From positions 1 through 64,000 of the forward strand of contig ONIU01000013.1 in NCBI GenBank assembly GCA_900317935.1: 64,000 nucleotides of DNA, given 5' to 3'. This document shows, piece after piece, positions 6,094-15,064 of this stretch. The stretch is from an uncultured bacterium. Lineage in GTDB: Bacteria > Muiribacteriota > Ozemobacteria > Ozemobacterales > Ozemobacteraceae. The notes beneath the pieces were generated by a model. The model was not told the DNA's origin and did no database searches. It saw only the letters and a list, made by a program, of their open reading frames with translations. The position numbers and the translations under genes were made by a program. Positions within the stretch are counted from its first letter, which is position 1. The number at the start of each line of letters is the position of its first letter.

Positions 6094-8256
6094 TCACTCT
6101 AAGGCTTTCAAATGCAGTTTCCTGTCGTTTACTCTTAAAAAGAGTTTCAACTCTCTTGTTAAACCGGAAAAATCTTCTGCATATACGGTAACAGAAGGAA
6201 ATCCATTTGCCTCTAATTCTTCAACGCTTTTAATATTATGATTACGATTTGTTGTATCTTCTAACGTAAAAAGTATATCGCCGTTTATACTTTTTTTGGG
6301 GTCTATATTTATTTCTTTGTTTAAATTTTCATTATGAAAATCCAGCTTTATAAAACCAGATTTAACACCAGTTTCATAAACTTTTGGTCTATCTAAGATT
6401 TTGGCTTCAGTCTGATATACACCATTATTTTCTGTGCTAATATTAGTCCATTTTACGTTGTCATCAGTCCATACATCTAATTTGTATTCTACACCTGTCT
6501 TAAATTGAAAGTCTCCAGAATTTTCAAACAACACAGCCATTTTAGAAAAAGTTCCGAGGCTTTTTCCTAAAGAACCATTTTTTATATTAGACTTGTTATC
6601 GTTAACAATATTGATTCCATCTGTGTCGTTATCCGAAAAGTAGTAGTCCTCAACCCTAACATTTTCTTTTATGAATTTAGGATCAGCGTTTAACAGCAAT
6701 CTGTCAGCAAAAGAACCATTGGTTTTTCTCTTAAAATTTGAGTCATTAATAGAGTAAATAGTAAAGTATGGTTTTGATTCTTTATTTTTTACTATTTCTT
6801 CATGGTTGTATGCATCATCTAATTTTCTTACAAAGAAGTTGTAATCATCCTGATTTGTTTGAAACTTTCCAGAAACTGCTTTATATTTGCTGGAATTGCT
6901 GATTTTAATATCATTATTGCCAAAGCATGGCGGGAAAAACATTTGTTCGTTTGTTTGCGTATTGGTGATTCTAATTATAATATTGGGTCTGTCATTGTCG
7001 CAAACTCTTATTAACCCAGTATTATAACCATTTTCATTATAATCGGAAAGGTCGTTTTTTTCTGGCCAATCTTGAGCTGTATCCATAGTGTTTCCTAAGT
7101 CGCCGGCCTCGGGGTAGCCGTAACCTATATCCGGTTGCTTATATTCGATTTTTGCTACACTTGGATTAACATTTCCTTCACCCTTAGGATTTTTTTCTTT
7201 TGCAAAGACAGAGTATCTGATATAACCGTCAAAGGGTTCCGTAAACCTTACTACATCGTTAAAGTAATTCTTTTTAGAGGAATTGTTTTCGTTTCTATGA
7301 TCTATTTTTACTATTTTTTCTTCTTTGTTCCAGTTTTCTTTATCTATTAATTTTTCATCTTCTTTAGGACATTCTTCAAATCTACCAAAGCTGAATTTGG
7401 AATAAACAACAGGTTCTATATCATCTCTTATATCAAAATTTTCGGTTTTATAATGGTCACAGGAAGTACAAGTGTAATCAGAATTCTTTTCTCCAAGTTT
7501 GGGCAGACCATTTTCAATACTTGGAGGAACCCTGTCTTTTATTGTAATATTTATGTAGTTTTTCTTGTCTATATAATCATCAGCATCTTCGATGGTAGTT
7601 CTTGATAAAAGAGTATTTCTAAACTCTTTGTAAATATTGTTATTTCCAAAAGAGTGTTCTCTTTTGTTCTTTTCGTCTAATACAGTATAATAACCATACC
7701 TGGTTCTTATTATTCTTTCTTTAACTATTGTTTTTTGTTTTCTGCAGTTTTTATCACAGAGTTCAGGGCATTCATTACAAGAAAGAGCATCTGGTTCGTA
7801 TTCTTCAAATTCGGAAACATATCTGTAATTACCATCTAGACAGAGGTATAGCTTGCTTAATTCCGGACTCGTCTGTATCTCACAAGGAAAATCAGAGAAT
7901 TTTTCTGAGCCGTCTTCGTTTGTAATATAGAAATAATCATTCATGAATTCTTCAAAAGTAAGTTCATTTTCTGTATAAATAGGATGAGACTTAAGTTTTT
8001 TAAAAATTTTTCTAGCTTCTGACTTTTTTACAAATTCTTCTGGAATATCTGTTTCGCAGATTATTGGATATTCTGGATTAGAATCCTGTAAAGGGTTTAA
8101 TTTGAGAGTAACATCTTGATAAACTTCTACTTTACGTCCTCCGATATCCTCGAAAACGTCTAATTCAGAAAGGAATTTACCAACAGGATTTGCAGAAAAA
8201 GCTGTGGTAGAAATAAAAATACTTCCAATCAAAAAGCATAGCAGTTTATTTTTCAT
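6094..8256 (-). CDS. Large secreted protein of unknown function
   Basis: The ATG at 8256 is preferred over an in-frame ATG 7 codons upstream because a GGGGAG ribosome-binding site sits 5 nt before it. MKNKLLCFLIGSIFISTTAFS is a clear signal peptide. The mature protein (about 700 aa) is acidic and Asn/Asp/Lys-rich, with two small cysteine clusters (CNECPELCDKNCRK near residue 165 and CTSCDHYK near 265) that could bind metal or form disulfides. The last 60 residues (ENLNKEINIDPKK onwards) look like a beta-sandwich repeat. The family was not recognised. Long, polar, beta-rich sequence suggests a surface or extracellular structural protein. It is flanked by repeat tracts. Confidence 0.7.
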   Translation of the reverse strand: MKNKLLCFLIGSIFISTTAFSANPVGKFLSELDVFEDIGGRKVEVYQDVTLKLNPLQDSNPEYPIICETDIPEEFVKKSEARKIFKKLKSHPIYTENELTFEEFMNDYFYITNEDGSEKFSDFPCEIQTSPELSKLYLCLDGNYRYVSEFEEYEPDALSCNECPELCDKNCRKQKTIVKERIIRTRYGYYTVLDEKNKREHSFGNNNIYKEFRNTLLSRTTIEDADDYIDKKNYINITIKDRVPPSIENGLPKLGEKNSDYTCTSCDHYKTENFDIRDDIEPVVYSKFSFGRFEECPKEDEKLIDKENWNKEEKIVKIDHRNENNSSKKNYFNDVVRFTEPFDGYIRYSVFAKEKNPKGEGNVNPSVAKIEYKQPDIGYGYPEAGDLGNTMDTAQDWPEKNDLSDYNENGYNTGLIRVCDNDRPNIIIRITNTQTNEQMFFPPCFGNNDIKISNSSKYKAVSGKFQTNQDDYNFFVRKLDDAYNHEEIVKNKESKPYFTIYSINDSNFKRKTNGSFADRLLLNADPKFIKENVRVEDYYFSDNDTDGINIVNDNKSNIKNGSLGKSLGTFSKMAVLFENSGDFQFKTGVEYKLDVWTDDNVKWTNISTENNGVYQTEAKILDRPKVYETGVKSGFIKLDFHNENLNKEINIDPKKSINGDILFTLEDTTNRNHNIKSVEELEANGFPSVTVYAEDFSGLTRELKLFLRVNDRKLHLKALE

Positions 8257-8571
8257 AGAACTCCCCAGTAAAAACACATTATAACAATTATATCATATAG
8301 TTTTTGAGTTTACTATGGTTCTAGCTCAGGGCAAACGCAAACTTTTCCTATTATTGATGGTATTTGCAAGAATTCATTTTTATAATATTGTAACGTCTTC
8401 CACTGATTGCGTAGCAATCAGCCCCCACCGTCTTGCCTACGCAATGAAAAAATTTGTTCGAAAACTCATCATAAAAATTTCCCAAAAATATCTTTAAATT
8501 AAAAAATTGTACAATTTAAACCAAAATGATATAATAGCTTCACAAAACTTATCGCAGGATATTTTAAACTC
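8257..8571. other. Divergent intergenic region with palindromic repeat
   Basis: This 315-nt spacer separates divergent genes. At 8403-8421 a perfect 8-bp hairpin (CTGATTGC, loop GTA, GCAATCAG) is followed by CCCCCACCG. Its core ATTGCGTAGCAAT also occurs, reverse-complemented, at 61477-61489 inside hrpB, where CAGCCCCC likewise follows. The rest is A+T-rich promoter DNA; no small ORF is convincing. Confidence 0.6.
8507..8535 (+). promoter_or_regulatory. Sigma-70 promoter of the J-domain/TPR/CSD gene
   Basis: TTGTAC (8507-8512), 17-nt spacer, TATAAT (8530-8535), 36 nt before the ATG at 8572. A weak AGGA ribosome-binding site lies between. Confidence 0.75.
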
Positions 8572-9969
8572 ATGCAAAACTACTATCAGCTTTTGGGTGT
8601 TCCAAACTTCGCCTCATTAGACGAAATAGCTGCGGCTTACAAAAAGAAGTATAATGAACTATTCTCTTCGGATTCACCATTGGCAAACATTCCTAAACTA
8701 AAGCAGTTCAAACAGGCTTTAGACATTTTATCTGACGAAGACCAAAGAGAATCTTACGACCAGGAACTAGGCGAATTTCTAGAGTTAGTAAACGAACAAT
8801 ATGAAGAAGCCGTTTACGATTTAGATAACAGAGATTTGGATTCTGCTGTAGAAAAGCTGAATTGGTGCATGAATCAGAATCCGGGTGAACCAGACTACTA
8901 CGAAACTATGGGGTTGGTTTACCGCTTGAAAGGCGATTTGAAGAACTCCCTAAGATTTTATAAACTTGGTTTGGAAACAGGCCAGCGAAAGGGGTTCTTC
9001 CATCGCTATCTTGGCGATATATACTCACTGATGCACGAAGATGACAAATCAGAAGAAAACTATCTGATTGCAGCAGAAGAATTCAAAGAACTTTTGAAGG
9101 TTGATCCTAAAAATGCTGAAGCTATGGAACAGCTAGGCAATATTTATCATCATATGAAGTTCTTTGAAGAAGCTCTGGATACCTACCAGCAGCTTTTGAA
9201 GAGATATCCATACAATGCTGCTTTTCACCGTGAAGCAGGTAGCATAATGTCTGAAATGGATATGCTTGGTGAAGCTGAAAGTCATTTAATAGAAGCTTTG
9301 AGAATAAAGCCAAGCAATGCTCCTTCATTAATGGAACTGGGTCTCGTCTACTTCAAAAAACGTCTTCTTGGTATGGCTGTTCAGACTTTTCAAGATTGTC
9401 TGAAAGCAGATCCTAACCAGCCTGAAGTTCGACAGCTTATAACCCAGATTGAATCTGTAAGAAAAGAAATAGGCCAAACAGTCGAAGAAATGACTTACGA
9501 CCCGACACCAGACGCTTATGTCGAAGGCAGAGTCAAGTGGTATAATAAAGAATCTGGTTTGGGTGTTGTTACCTGTGAAGAATACCCAGATGTTCTGCTT
9601 CACTATACTGCAATTAAAAATGAAAACGAAGCAGATCTAAAAAAAGGCGATGCAGTGCGCTTTGGTGTTGTAAAAGACAAAATGAGCCCGGTTGCAGTAG
9701 AAGTAGAAAAAATAGGCACCCCATCTGAAGCAGAAGTGCTTCCTGGCAAAATCACAAAATTCGACAACGAAAAGAAAATGGGGCTGATTAAAGGGGCTGA
9801 CGGCAATGACGTCTTTTTCCCTTATTCTGCACTTACAGAAGAAACTCTTAATAGTTTAGCTGTTGGTCTAGATGTCTTATACGAAACAAAAAGCATAATC
9901 GGATTAGATGACAATGCTGCTTCTCAAGCCATCAGAGTCAGACTCCGAAAGAAGAAAACCACAAAGTAA
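8572..9969 (+). CDS. J-like domain / TPR / double cold-shock-domain fusion protein
   Basis: Residues 1-70 resemble a DnaJ J domain (NYYQLLGVPNFASLDEI at the start, ILSDEDQRESYDQ at the end). The HPD tripeptide between helices II and III is absent (segment LFSSDSPLAN), so stimulation of DnaK is not expected. Residues about 80-300 hold six or so TPR motifs. Two cold-shock domains follow: VEGRVKWYNKESGLGVV (about 317) and PGKITKFDNEKKMGLIKG (about 390), the first closer to the RNA-binding RNP1 consensus. The combination suggests a cytoplasmic scaffold that links proteins to RNA or ssDNA. The methyltransferase gene starts 11 nt downstream. Individual domains are well supported; the overall role is unknown. 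Confidence 0.82.
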   Translation: MQNYYQLLGVPNFASLDEIAAAYKKKYNELFSSDSPLANIPKLKQFKQALDILSDEDQRESYDQELGEFLELVNEQYEEAVYDLDNRDLDSAVEKLNWCMNQNPGEPDYYETMGLVYRLKGDLKNSLRFYKLGLETGQRKGFFHRYLGDIYSLMHEDDKSEENYLIAAEEFKELLKVDPKNAEAMEQLGNIYHHMKFFEEALDTYQQLLKRYPYNAAFHREAGSIMSEMDMLGEAESHLIEALRIKPSNAPSLMELGLVYFKKRLLGMAVQTFQDCLKADPNQPEVRQLITQIESVRKEIGQTVEEMTYDPTPDAYVEGRVKWYNKESGLGVVTCEEYPDVLLHYTAIKNENEADLKKGDAVRFGVVKDKMSPVAVEVEKIGTPSEAEVLPGKITKFDNEKKMGLIKGADGNDVFFPYSALTEETLNSLAVGLDVLYETKSIIGLDDNAASQAIRVRLRKKKTTK

Positions 9970-9980
9970 GAGATAAAACA

Positions 9981-10589
9981 GTGAATAACACGATAGCTTA
10001 TTACGATGAAAATGCTGCCGATTTTTGTGATAAACACGATGCTATAAGGCTAGACCCTTTTCATAAAGAAGTCAGAGCACAAATTCCTGCTGGTTCTAAA
10101 ATATTGGAAATAGGCTGTGGCTCTGGTAGAGATGCAGCTCGTTCATTGGCAGACGGCTATGATGTTATTGCTTTAGATGGTTCAAAAGGTTTGTTGGCAG
10201 AAATTCCCAAGCGTCACCCAGAATTAAAAGACAGACTTGTTTTTGGAATTCTACCTTGCAGAATTGATTTTCCAGACGAATATTTTGATGGTTTTTATTC
10301 TGTAGCTTGTTTGATGCATCTCTACGAAAAAGATTTGCCACCTACATTAACAGAACTTTATAGATTGATAAAAAAGGGCGGAAAAGGTCTTGTTTCTATT
10401 CCAACCACTAGAGATGACGTAAACGATAATGGTGTTGATATAAAAGGCAGAACTATGAATGTTATGCCTGTAGAAATCTGGATTAAATATTTCAAAGATG
10501 CCGGATTTTCTGTAACTCATGGGGAAGAAGAACCCGATAGATTAGGTCGTCCTGGGGTTTTCTGGCTTACTTTTGTGTTGACGAAATAA
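9981..10589 (+). CDS. Class I SAM-dependent methyltransferase
   Basis: A 202-aa Rossmann methyltransferase: motif I ILEIGCGSGRDA, the acidic motif II VIALDGS, and a post-motif segment FDGFYSVACLMHL followed by the ELYRLIKKGGKGLVSI strand. This is the Methyltransf_11/25 type common for small-molecule or protein substrates. The start is GTG at 9981, 11 nt after the preceding stop, so it is probably translated from the same message. The methyl acceptor cannot be inferred. It converges on the gene at 10628-11077, and no obvious terminator hairpin lies between them. Confidence 0.88.
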   Translation: MNNTIAYYDENAADFCDKHDAIRLDPFHKEVRAQIPAGSKILEIGCGSGRDAARSLADGYDVIALDGSKGLLAEIPKRHPELKDRLVFGILPCRIDFPDEYFDGFYSVACLMHLYEKDLPPTLTELYRLIKKGGKGLVSIPTTRDDVNDNGVDIKGRTMNVMPVEIWIKYFKDAGFSVTHGEEEPDRLGRPGVFWLTFVLTK

Positions 10590-10627
10590 GTATTAATTGA
10601 GTTATTTAAAATTAGCTGTTAGAGTGA

Positions 10628-11077
10628 TTATTTGAAAGAGTCTTCTATAATTTGTGCGGCATCCATAATAACTTTTAGGCATGGACGGGTTGCATAATAT
10701 TCTTTAGTTCTTTCCGAAGCCATGGGAAATTCTTTTGTATTGCCTATTTTTAATCGTTCACGGCATATAATGGTTCCGTGAATCTTTTTGAATTTTTCAA
10801 GTAACTCCTGTTCTTTAAGGTAACAGGCTTTTTTTGCGCTTTGGTCACCTGTAGTTGCACCACATTCAAGTCCGCAGACTAAGGTCATTCCGCTTACAGC
10901 ACCGCATACTTCTCTTGTTCCACCAAAACCAGCACCAAAAGCACCTGCTAATCGGAGGGCCATTTCTTCTGAAATGCCGTATTTGTCTGCAAAAGCGGCA
11001 AATACGGCTTGACAACAATTAAACCCTTTTAAAAACAATTCTTTTGATTTTTCGACTCTGTCTATTTTGGGTTCCAT
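10628..11077 (-). CDS. C_GCAxxG_C_C family protein (putative redox)
   Basis: The protein carries the conserved pattern of the C_GCAxxG_C_C (split-Soret cytochrome-like) family: GFNCCQAV near residue 20, GFGGTREVCGAVSGM near 60, and later cysteines in ACYLKEQ and TIICRERL. It is 149 aa, the normal size. The family is common in anaerobes and is thought to be a redox or metal-binding protein of unknown reaction. No signal peptide, so cytoplasmic. It lies downstream of a nitroreductase on the same strand, separated by a heptamer element, and a functional link is possible but unproven. Confidence 0.88.
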   Translation of the reverse strand: MEPKIDRVEKSKELFLKGFNCCQAVFAAFADKYGISEEMALRLAGAFGAGFGGTREVCGAVSGMTLVCGLECGATTGDQSAKKACYLKEQELLEKFKKIHGTIICRERLKIGNTKEFPMASERTKEYYATRPCLKVIMDAAQIIEDSFK

Positions 11078-11081
11078 GATT

Positions 11082-11216
11082 TTGTTTGAGATTTAAGATA
11101 TAAGATCAAAGCTTGAGTTGTAAGACATAAGATACAAGACCAAAGATGGAGACACAAGAATTTTTATAACTTAAATCTTACATCTTGTATCTTGCAACTT
11201 GTGTCTTGTAACTTAC
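11082..11216. repeat. Inverted heptamer-repeat element C
   Basis: Forward heptamers (AAGACAT, AAGATAC, AAGACCA, AAGATGG) are followed by a centre near 11160-11172. Then come at least six reverse units (CTTACAT, CTTGTAT, CTTGCAA, CTTGTGT) up to the nitroreductase stop codon. It is the clearest two-armed copy in the window and could form a hairpin of more than 40 bp with mismatches. It lies between tandem minus-strand genes. Confidence 0.8.
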
Positions 11217-11846
11217 TCAATACTTATTCCAATGGATTCTTTCTGGTTTCCATTTATCTTTTGGCTGGTCGGTTCCATCAGGATAACCTACAAGAATAAC
11301 GCACAAAGGAACAACATTGTCTGGAAGAGCAAATTTTTCTTTTACTGTTTTTATTCTGTCTTCTCCAGGGTATATTCCTGTCCATACAGCACCAAGTCCA
11401 AGGCTTTCTACAGCTAATAGAAGGTTTTCTGTAGCAGCAGAACAGTCTTGATCCCAATAAGCCCAGCTTCTTTCGTTTCCTATTGTTTTATCACCACATA
11501 CAACAACTAGAGCAGAACATTTGTTAATCATATCTGCCTGACGATTGCCTTCTGCATATTTGGCTTTTAGAGCTTTGTCAGTTACGACAAGAAACTGCCA
11601 AGGCTGAGCATTAATAGCTGTCGGAGCAGCCATAGCAGCTTTAATTATTGTTTCAAGCTGTTCTTTGGTAACTTCTTTTTCAATATAATTACGAACACTT
11701 TTTCTTTGGTGAATAGTTTTTAGTGTTTCGTTCTGATAAGTTATTTTTGAACCTTTGTCTGTTGTTTTTGCTGGTTCTTCAGCATAAACAGAATTGCTTA
11801 ATAATAAAGCTGCAATCAAAGCAGTAAAAAGATTAGTCTTTTTCAT
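11217..11846 (-). CDS. Exported nitroreductase family protein
   Basis: MKKTNLFTALIAALLLSNSVYA is a typical Sec signal peptide. The mature domain has nitroreductase hallmarks: HQRKSVRNY (FMN phosphate contact), AAMAAPTAINAQPWQF, and the C-terminal GLGAVWTGIYPGE and VPLCVILVGYPDG segments with terminal KPERIHWNKY. Family members are FMN-dependent dimeric NAD(P)H oxidoreductases in the cytoplasm. A Sec signal on one is unusual because FMN normally binds inside the cell. SD AAGGAG lies 7 nt upstream of ATG 11846. It may be a periplasmic flavoprotein redox enzyme; the electron donor there is unclear. Confidence 0.87.
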   Translation of the reverse strand: MKKTNLFTALIAALLLSNSVYAEEPAKTTDKGSKITYQNETLKTIHQRKSVRNYIEKEVTKEQLETIIKAAMAAPTAINAQPWQFLVVTDKALKAKYAEGNRQADMINKCSALVVVCGDKTIGNERSWAYWDQDCSAATENLLLAVESLGLGAVWTGIYPGEDRIKTVKEKFALPDNVVPLCVILVGYPDGTDQPKDKWKPERIHWNKY

Positions 11847-11945
11847 TGTTATCTCCTTTTTGCTTGGCTATTTAATATCTATACCATTTTTTCTAAGTTT
11901 TAATAAGAAAAATAATAAAAAGAAATGTAAACATTAATACAAGCA

Positions 11946-11983
11946 AAGAAAACTACAAATAATACTTTGATTGTAGTTTTCTT
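11946..11983. promoter_or_regulatory. 13-bp inverted repeat between divergent genes
   Basis: AAGAAAACTACAA (11946-11958) and TTGTAGTTTTCTT (11971-11983) are perfect complements separated by 12 nt. It lies in the 5' region of both the nitroreductase and the cyclase, so a regulator-binding site or attenuator is more likely than a terminator, although a short T run follows. Confidence 0.45.
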
Positions 11984-12052
11984 GATAATTTAGTAAAATT
12001 TAATATATTAGTTATTGGAATATAAGATTATAAGTTGTTTAGAAAACCGGCT

Positions 12053-15000
12053 ATGAAACAATATTTCTCGCTACAAAATCTATTCATGTTTGCTGTTATT
12101 GTTGTTTTGCCGGTTTGTGTTGCTTTTTATTCTATCAACAACATGATTGAAGAACAATATCTGGCTAAGCGAGAAACAATTGCTCATGAGCTCAGACATC
12201 AGATAGCCGACTTAGGAGGTACGTCTTCAGAAGATTATCAGATAGAAGATTTTTTGTCTGTTCTTGTAGAGGATAAGAAAATATGCCGTCAAAAACCAGA
12301 GGTTATTAAGGATTTTATAGAAAAAGCAGATAAAGCATATCCAGGTGCTTTTAAATGGATTTTTTTAGATGAAAATTATGATGTATTACCGGTGAAATCG
12401 CCATGTATTGTTGAAGTTCCAAGATATTGGCAGAGATGCTTAAAAGGTGGAATATATGTTTATTGTAATGCAAAATGCAATTATAAGTTCGATGATTATG
12501 ATAAAACTTTAGCAGATTATATGAGTGCTAAAGATAAAATGCAGAGCTTTATGGGGAGTGATGCCAAGCCCGAGCATGTTTTCGAATATAAATATCAAAC
12601 AGCAAAAACAAAATGGCTTAAAAAGGACTGTTATGCTGTTTGGGCTTATGATGGATTATCTTTCAGCCAATTTGGAGCTCCAACTAAAATAGCAGGAGTA
12701 TGTGGGGTTATTGTTTTCCCGGAAAAACTTCCGGAAAATATTTGGTATAAGCGTTTAATTATACGCAGACAAAAATCTAAGGACAATTATAAGTATCCCA
12801 TCGCTGCTATTAATATTTCCAAAAACAAGTCTTTAGTCTTGGATTCTACTCTTGCTCAAAGTGATAATTTTGTAAAAGGATTGATTAAAGCTTATAATTC
12901 TAGAACAAATGAATTGTTTGAGTATGGAAACTATCTGATAGGAACAACTATAGCTCGTAGGAAAGATGTTTTAACCCTAGATCACCAAAGTGGAAAATAT
13001 ATTAAAAAAACCATAGAAGATACGAGTGTGGCAACTCAAGAATCAGAAATCAGACTTTTATCTTTGGCTGATATGTCTGACTCTTTGATAAGCAAAGGCT
13101 ATATGCAGTTGTGGCTTAGTATTACTTGTGTCGTCTTAGTGATAATTTCTTCAATATTGTCTTTTTACATAAAGCGCCTGCATTTGGGTAATATTTCGCT
13201 TAGACAACGAATTGCAGCTATTTTCTTAATAGCAATCATTCTTCCTTTATTGAGCTTGATTAGTATAGGTAAAACATTTATTTCTCATGAAGAAGGTCGT
13301 TTGAAGGAGTCTGCTTATGTAAGAATGCGTTCTGGGCTTGAAGCTTTAAGTATGCGATATAAAGATACTCCAAGACTTATTGAGATTGGGCTTTTTGATC
13401 AATTGAAAAGTATGATTGGGAGCGAACCTTATACTGTTGAACAAGTTGCTTTTGGCATGAATAAGGCAGTTGAAGAAGGAATAATAAACCAATACATTCT
13501 CTTTAAGAATGAAGGCGGTATTGCTACTACAAGTTGGCTTGGGTTAGAAAAACCTTTGGAAAAAACCTTGGTTTTCATGTCTAAGCAGGTTCTTAAAAGA
13601 TATGAAAAACCAACAGATAATCCTAAAAATAATGTTGCTCAGGAAGCTATAGAAGAAGAATTAGAAGAGATAGTAAAAGGTGTGGGAAAAGAGCAATTTG
13701 ATTTTTCCAGACCAACGCACCTAAGACATTTTGTATATATTGATTCTCATTTTTATTTTATGACTATAATGGTTTGTATAAATGGCGCTATACGACCGCT
13801 TTTTGTATATGTTGATGATAAATTAATAGAAAAGAATTTCGCAGCAAGAGAATTTGCTACTAATAATATTGCTGCTCAACAATTACCTGGAAGTGTTATA
13901 ATTCCAGAATTATCATTTTTTTCGAAATCAGATGGTTTTGAAAGTTATCCAGCGAATTCACCTGTTTGGAAAAAACTACAAGATGTTTTAGATCGTTCTG
14001 CCAAGCTTAAAATAGAAGAATTGGGCAGCATAAATATTGATGGTGAAAACTTTCTATATTTGATGAAACCTCTTAGTAGCATGAATTCTCAAGCTTATTT
14101 GCCTTGTCTGCTTACTTCAACCAGACCAATAGATTTACGTCTAAGAGATGTTGGAATATTGCTTTTTGCTTTATCTGCTTTTGCGGTATTAGGTTCTATT
14201 TCTTTAAGCTTGATACTTTCATCTAGTCTTCTTGTGCCAATAAAAAAGATTGATTCAGCCGCGCAGCAGATTGGTAAGGGCAATCTTAATGTAGCATTAC
14301 CAGAAGAAGGAAAAGATGAACTTGCCAGACTTAGTATGACTTTCAATGCTATGGTTAAAGGTTTAAGAGAACGTGCGAAAATGAGAGCCTATGTTTCAGA
14401 TTCTGTTCTTGAAGCTGTAAAAGACAATAGTGATCAGACTGTTCATCAAGGGAAACACATTGAAGCAACAATTCTTTTTTCTGATATACGAAATTTCACA
14501 GGTATAAGTGAAGCAAATACTCCAGATAAAATATTTGAAGTTTTAAATGAGTTTCTTGGAGGAGCTGAACCTATTATAAGAATTAATCATGGTCGAGTTG
14601 ATAAGTTTATAGGCGATGCAATAATGGCTATTTTCCATGATACAGAGCAGGAACATCATGCTTTAAGTGCAATAAAAGCCGCTGTAGGAATAAAATATTT
14701 TGTATCACTTATGAATAAAGATAGAGCAGAAAGAGGATTGTTTCCAATTGAAATAGGTATAGGATTAAGTACAGGTCAAGTCTTGTTAGGTGATGTGGGA
14801 AGCCGTCGTAGAAAAGATTTAACTGTTATTGGTGATGAAGTGAATTTGGCTTCTAGGCTTGAAACAGCTTCAAAACAGGGGCATTATTCAAAAATCATTT
14901 TTTCCGGGCAAACTTTAAAATTTATTGAAGATTATGTAGAAGCTGTTAAAATGCCATTTGAAGAAATTCGCGGCAAGAAGAATGCTGTTCAGATTTATGA

Positions 15001-15064
15001 ATTTATTAAGTTTAAAGATAACGTATTAGATATTCAGGAGTATACATGGAATACGAAAATTTAA
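12053..15064 (+). CDS. Membrane-bound class III adenylate cyclase with HAMP domain
   Basis: ATG 12053 is chosen over an in-frame TTG at 12035; no strong SD precedes either. The N-terminus has a transmembrane helix (LFMFAVIVVLPVCVAFY). A ~330-residue extracytoplasmic region and two closely spaced helices (near 362 and 385) follow. Then comes a second extracytoplasmic domain, a fourth helix (near 705), a HAMP (PIKKIDSAAQQIGKGNL) and the catalytic domain (about 795-985). The cyclase has FSDIRNFT and DKFIGDAIMAIF (metal Asp and substrate Lys), GDVGSRRRKDLTVIGD (Thr of class IIIb) and NLASRLE. It should make cAMP in response to an external cue. The U32 gene overlaps its 3' end by 19 nt. Confidence 0.93.
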   Translation: MKQYFSLQNLFMFAVIVVLPVCVAFYSINNMIEEQYLAKRETIAHELRHQIADLGGTSSEDYQIEDFLSVLVEDKKICRQKPEVIKDFIEKADKAYPGAFKWIFLDENYDVLPVKSPCIVEVPRYWQRCLKGGIYVYCNAKCNYKFDDYDKTLADYMSAKDKMQSFMGSDAKPEHVFEYKYQTAKTKWLKKDCYAVWAYDGLSFSQFGAPTKIAGVCGVIVFPEKLPENIWYKRLIIRRQKSKDNYKYPIAAINISKNKSLVLDSTLAQSDNFVKGLIKAYNSRTNELFEYGNYLIGTTIARRKDVLTLDHQSGKYIKKTIEDTSVATQESEIRLLSLADMSDSLISKGYMQLWLSITCVVLVIISSILSFYIKRLHLGNISLRQRIAAIFLIAIILPLLSLISIGKTFISHEEGRLKESAYVRMRSGLEALSMRYKDTPRLIEIGLFDQLKSMIGSEPYTVEQVAFGMNKAVEEGIINQYILFKNEGGIATTSWLGLEKPLEKTLVFMSKQVLKRYEKPTDNPKNNVAQEAIEEELEEIVKGVGKEQFDFSRPTHLRHFVYIDSHFYFMTIMVCINGAIRPLFVYVDDKLIEKNFAAREFATNNIAAQQLPGSVIIPELSFFSKSDGFESYPANSPVWKKLQDVLDRSAKLKIEELGSINIDGENFLYLMKPLSSMNSQAYLPCLLTSTRPIDLRLRDVGILLFALSAFAVLGSISLSLILSSSLLVPIKKIDSAAQQIGKGNLNVALPEEGKDELARLSMTFNAMVKGLRERAKMRAYVSDSVLEAVKDNSDQTVHQGKHIEATILFSDIRNFTGISEANTPDKIFEVLNEFLGGAEPIIRINHGRVDKFIGDAIMAIFHDTEQEHHALSAIKAAVGIKYFVSLMNKDRAERGLFPIEIGIGLSTGQVLLGDVGSRRRKDLTVIGDEVNLASRLETASKQGHYSKIIFSGQTLKFIEDYVEAVKMPFEEIRGKKNAVQIYEFIKFKDNVLDIQEYTWNTKI

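Noticed and set aside
8315-8497. 60-aa ORF in the divergent spacer
   Set aside because: Crosses the palindromic repeat, no SD, low-complexity end.
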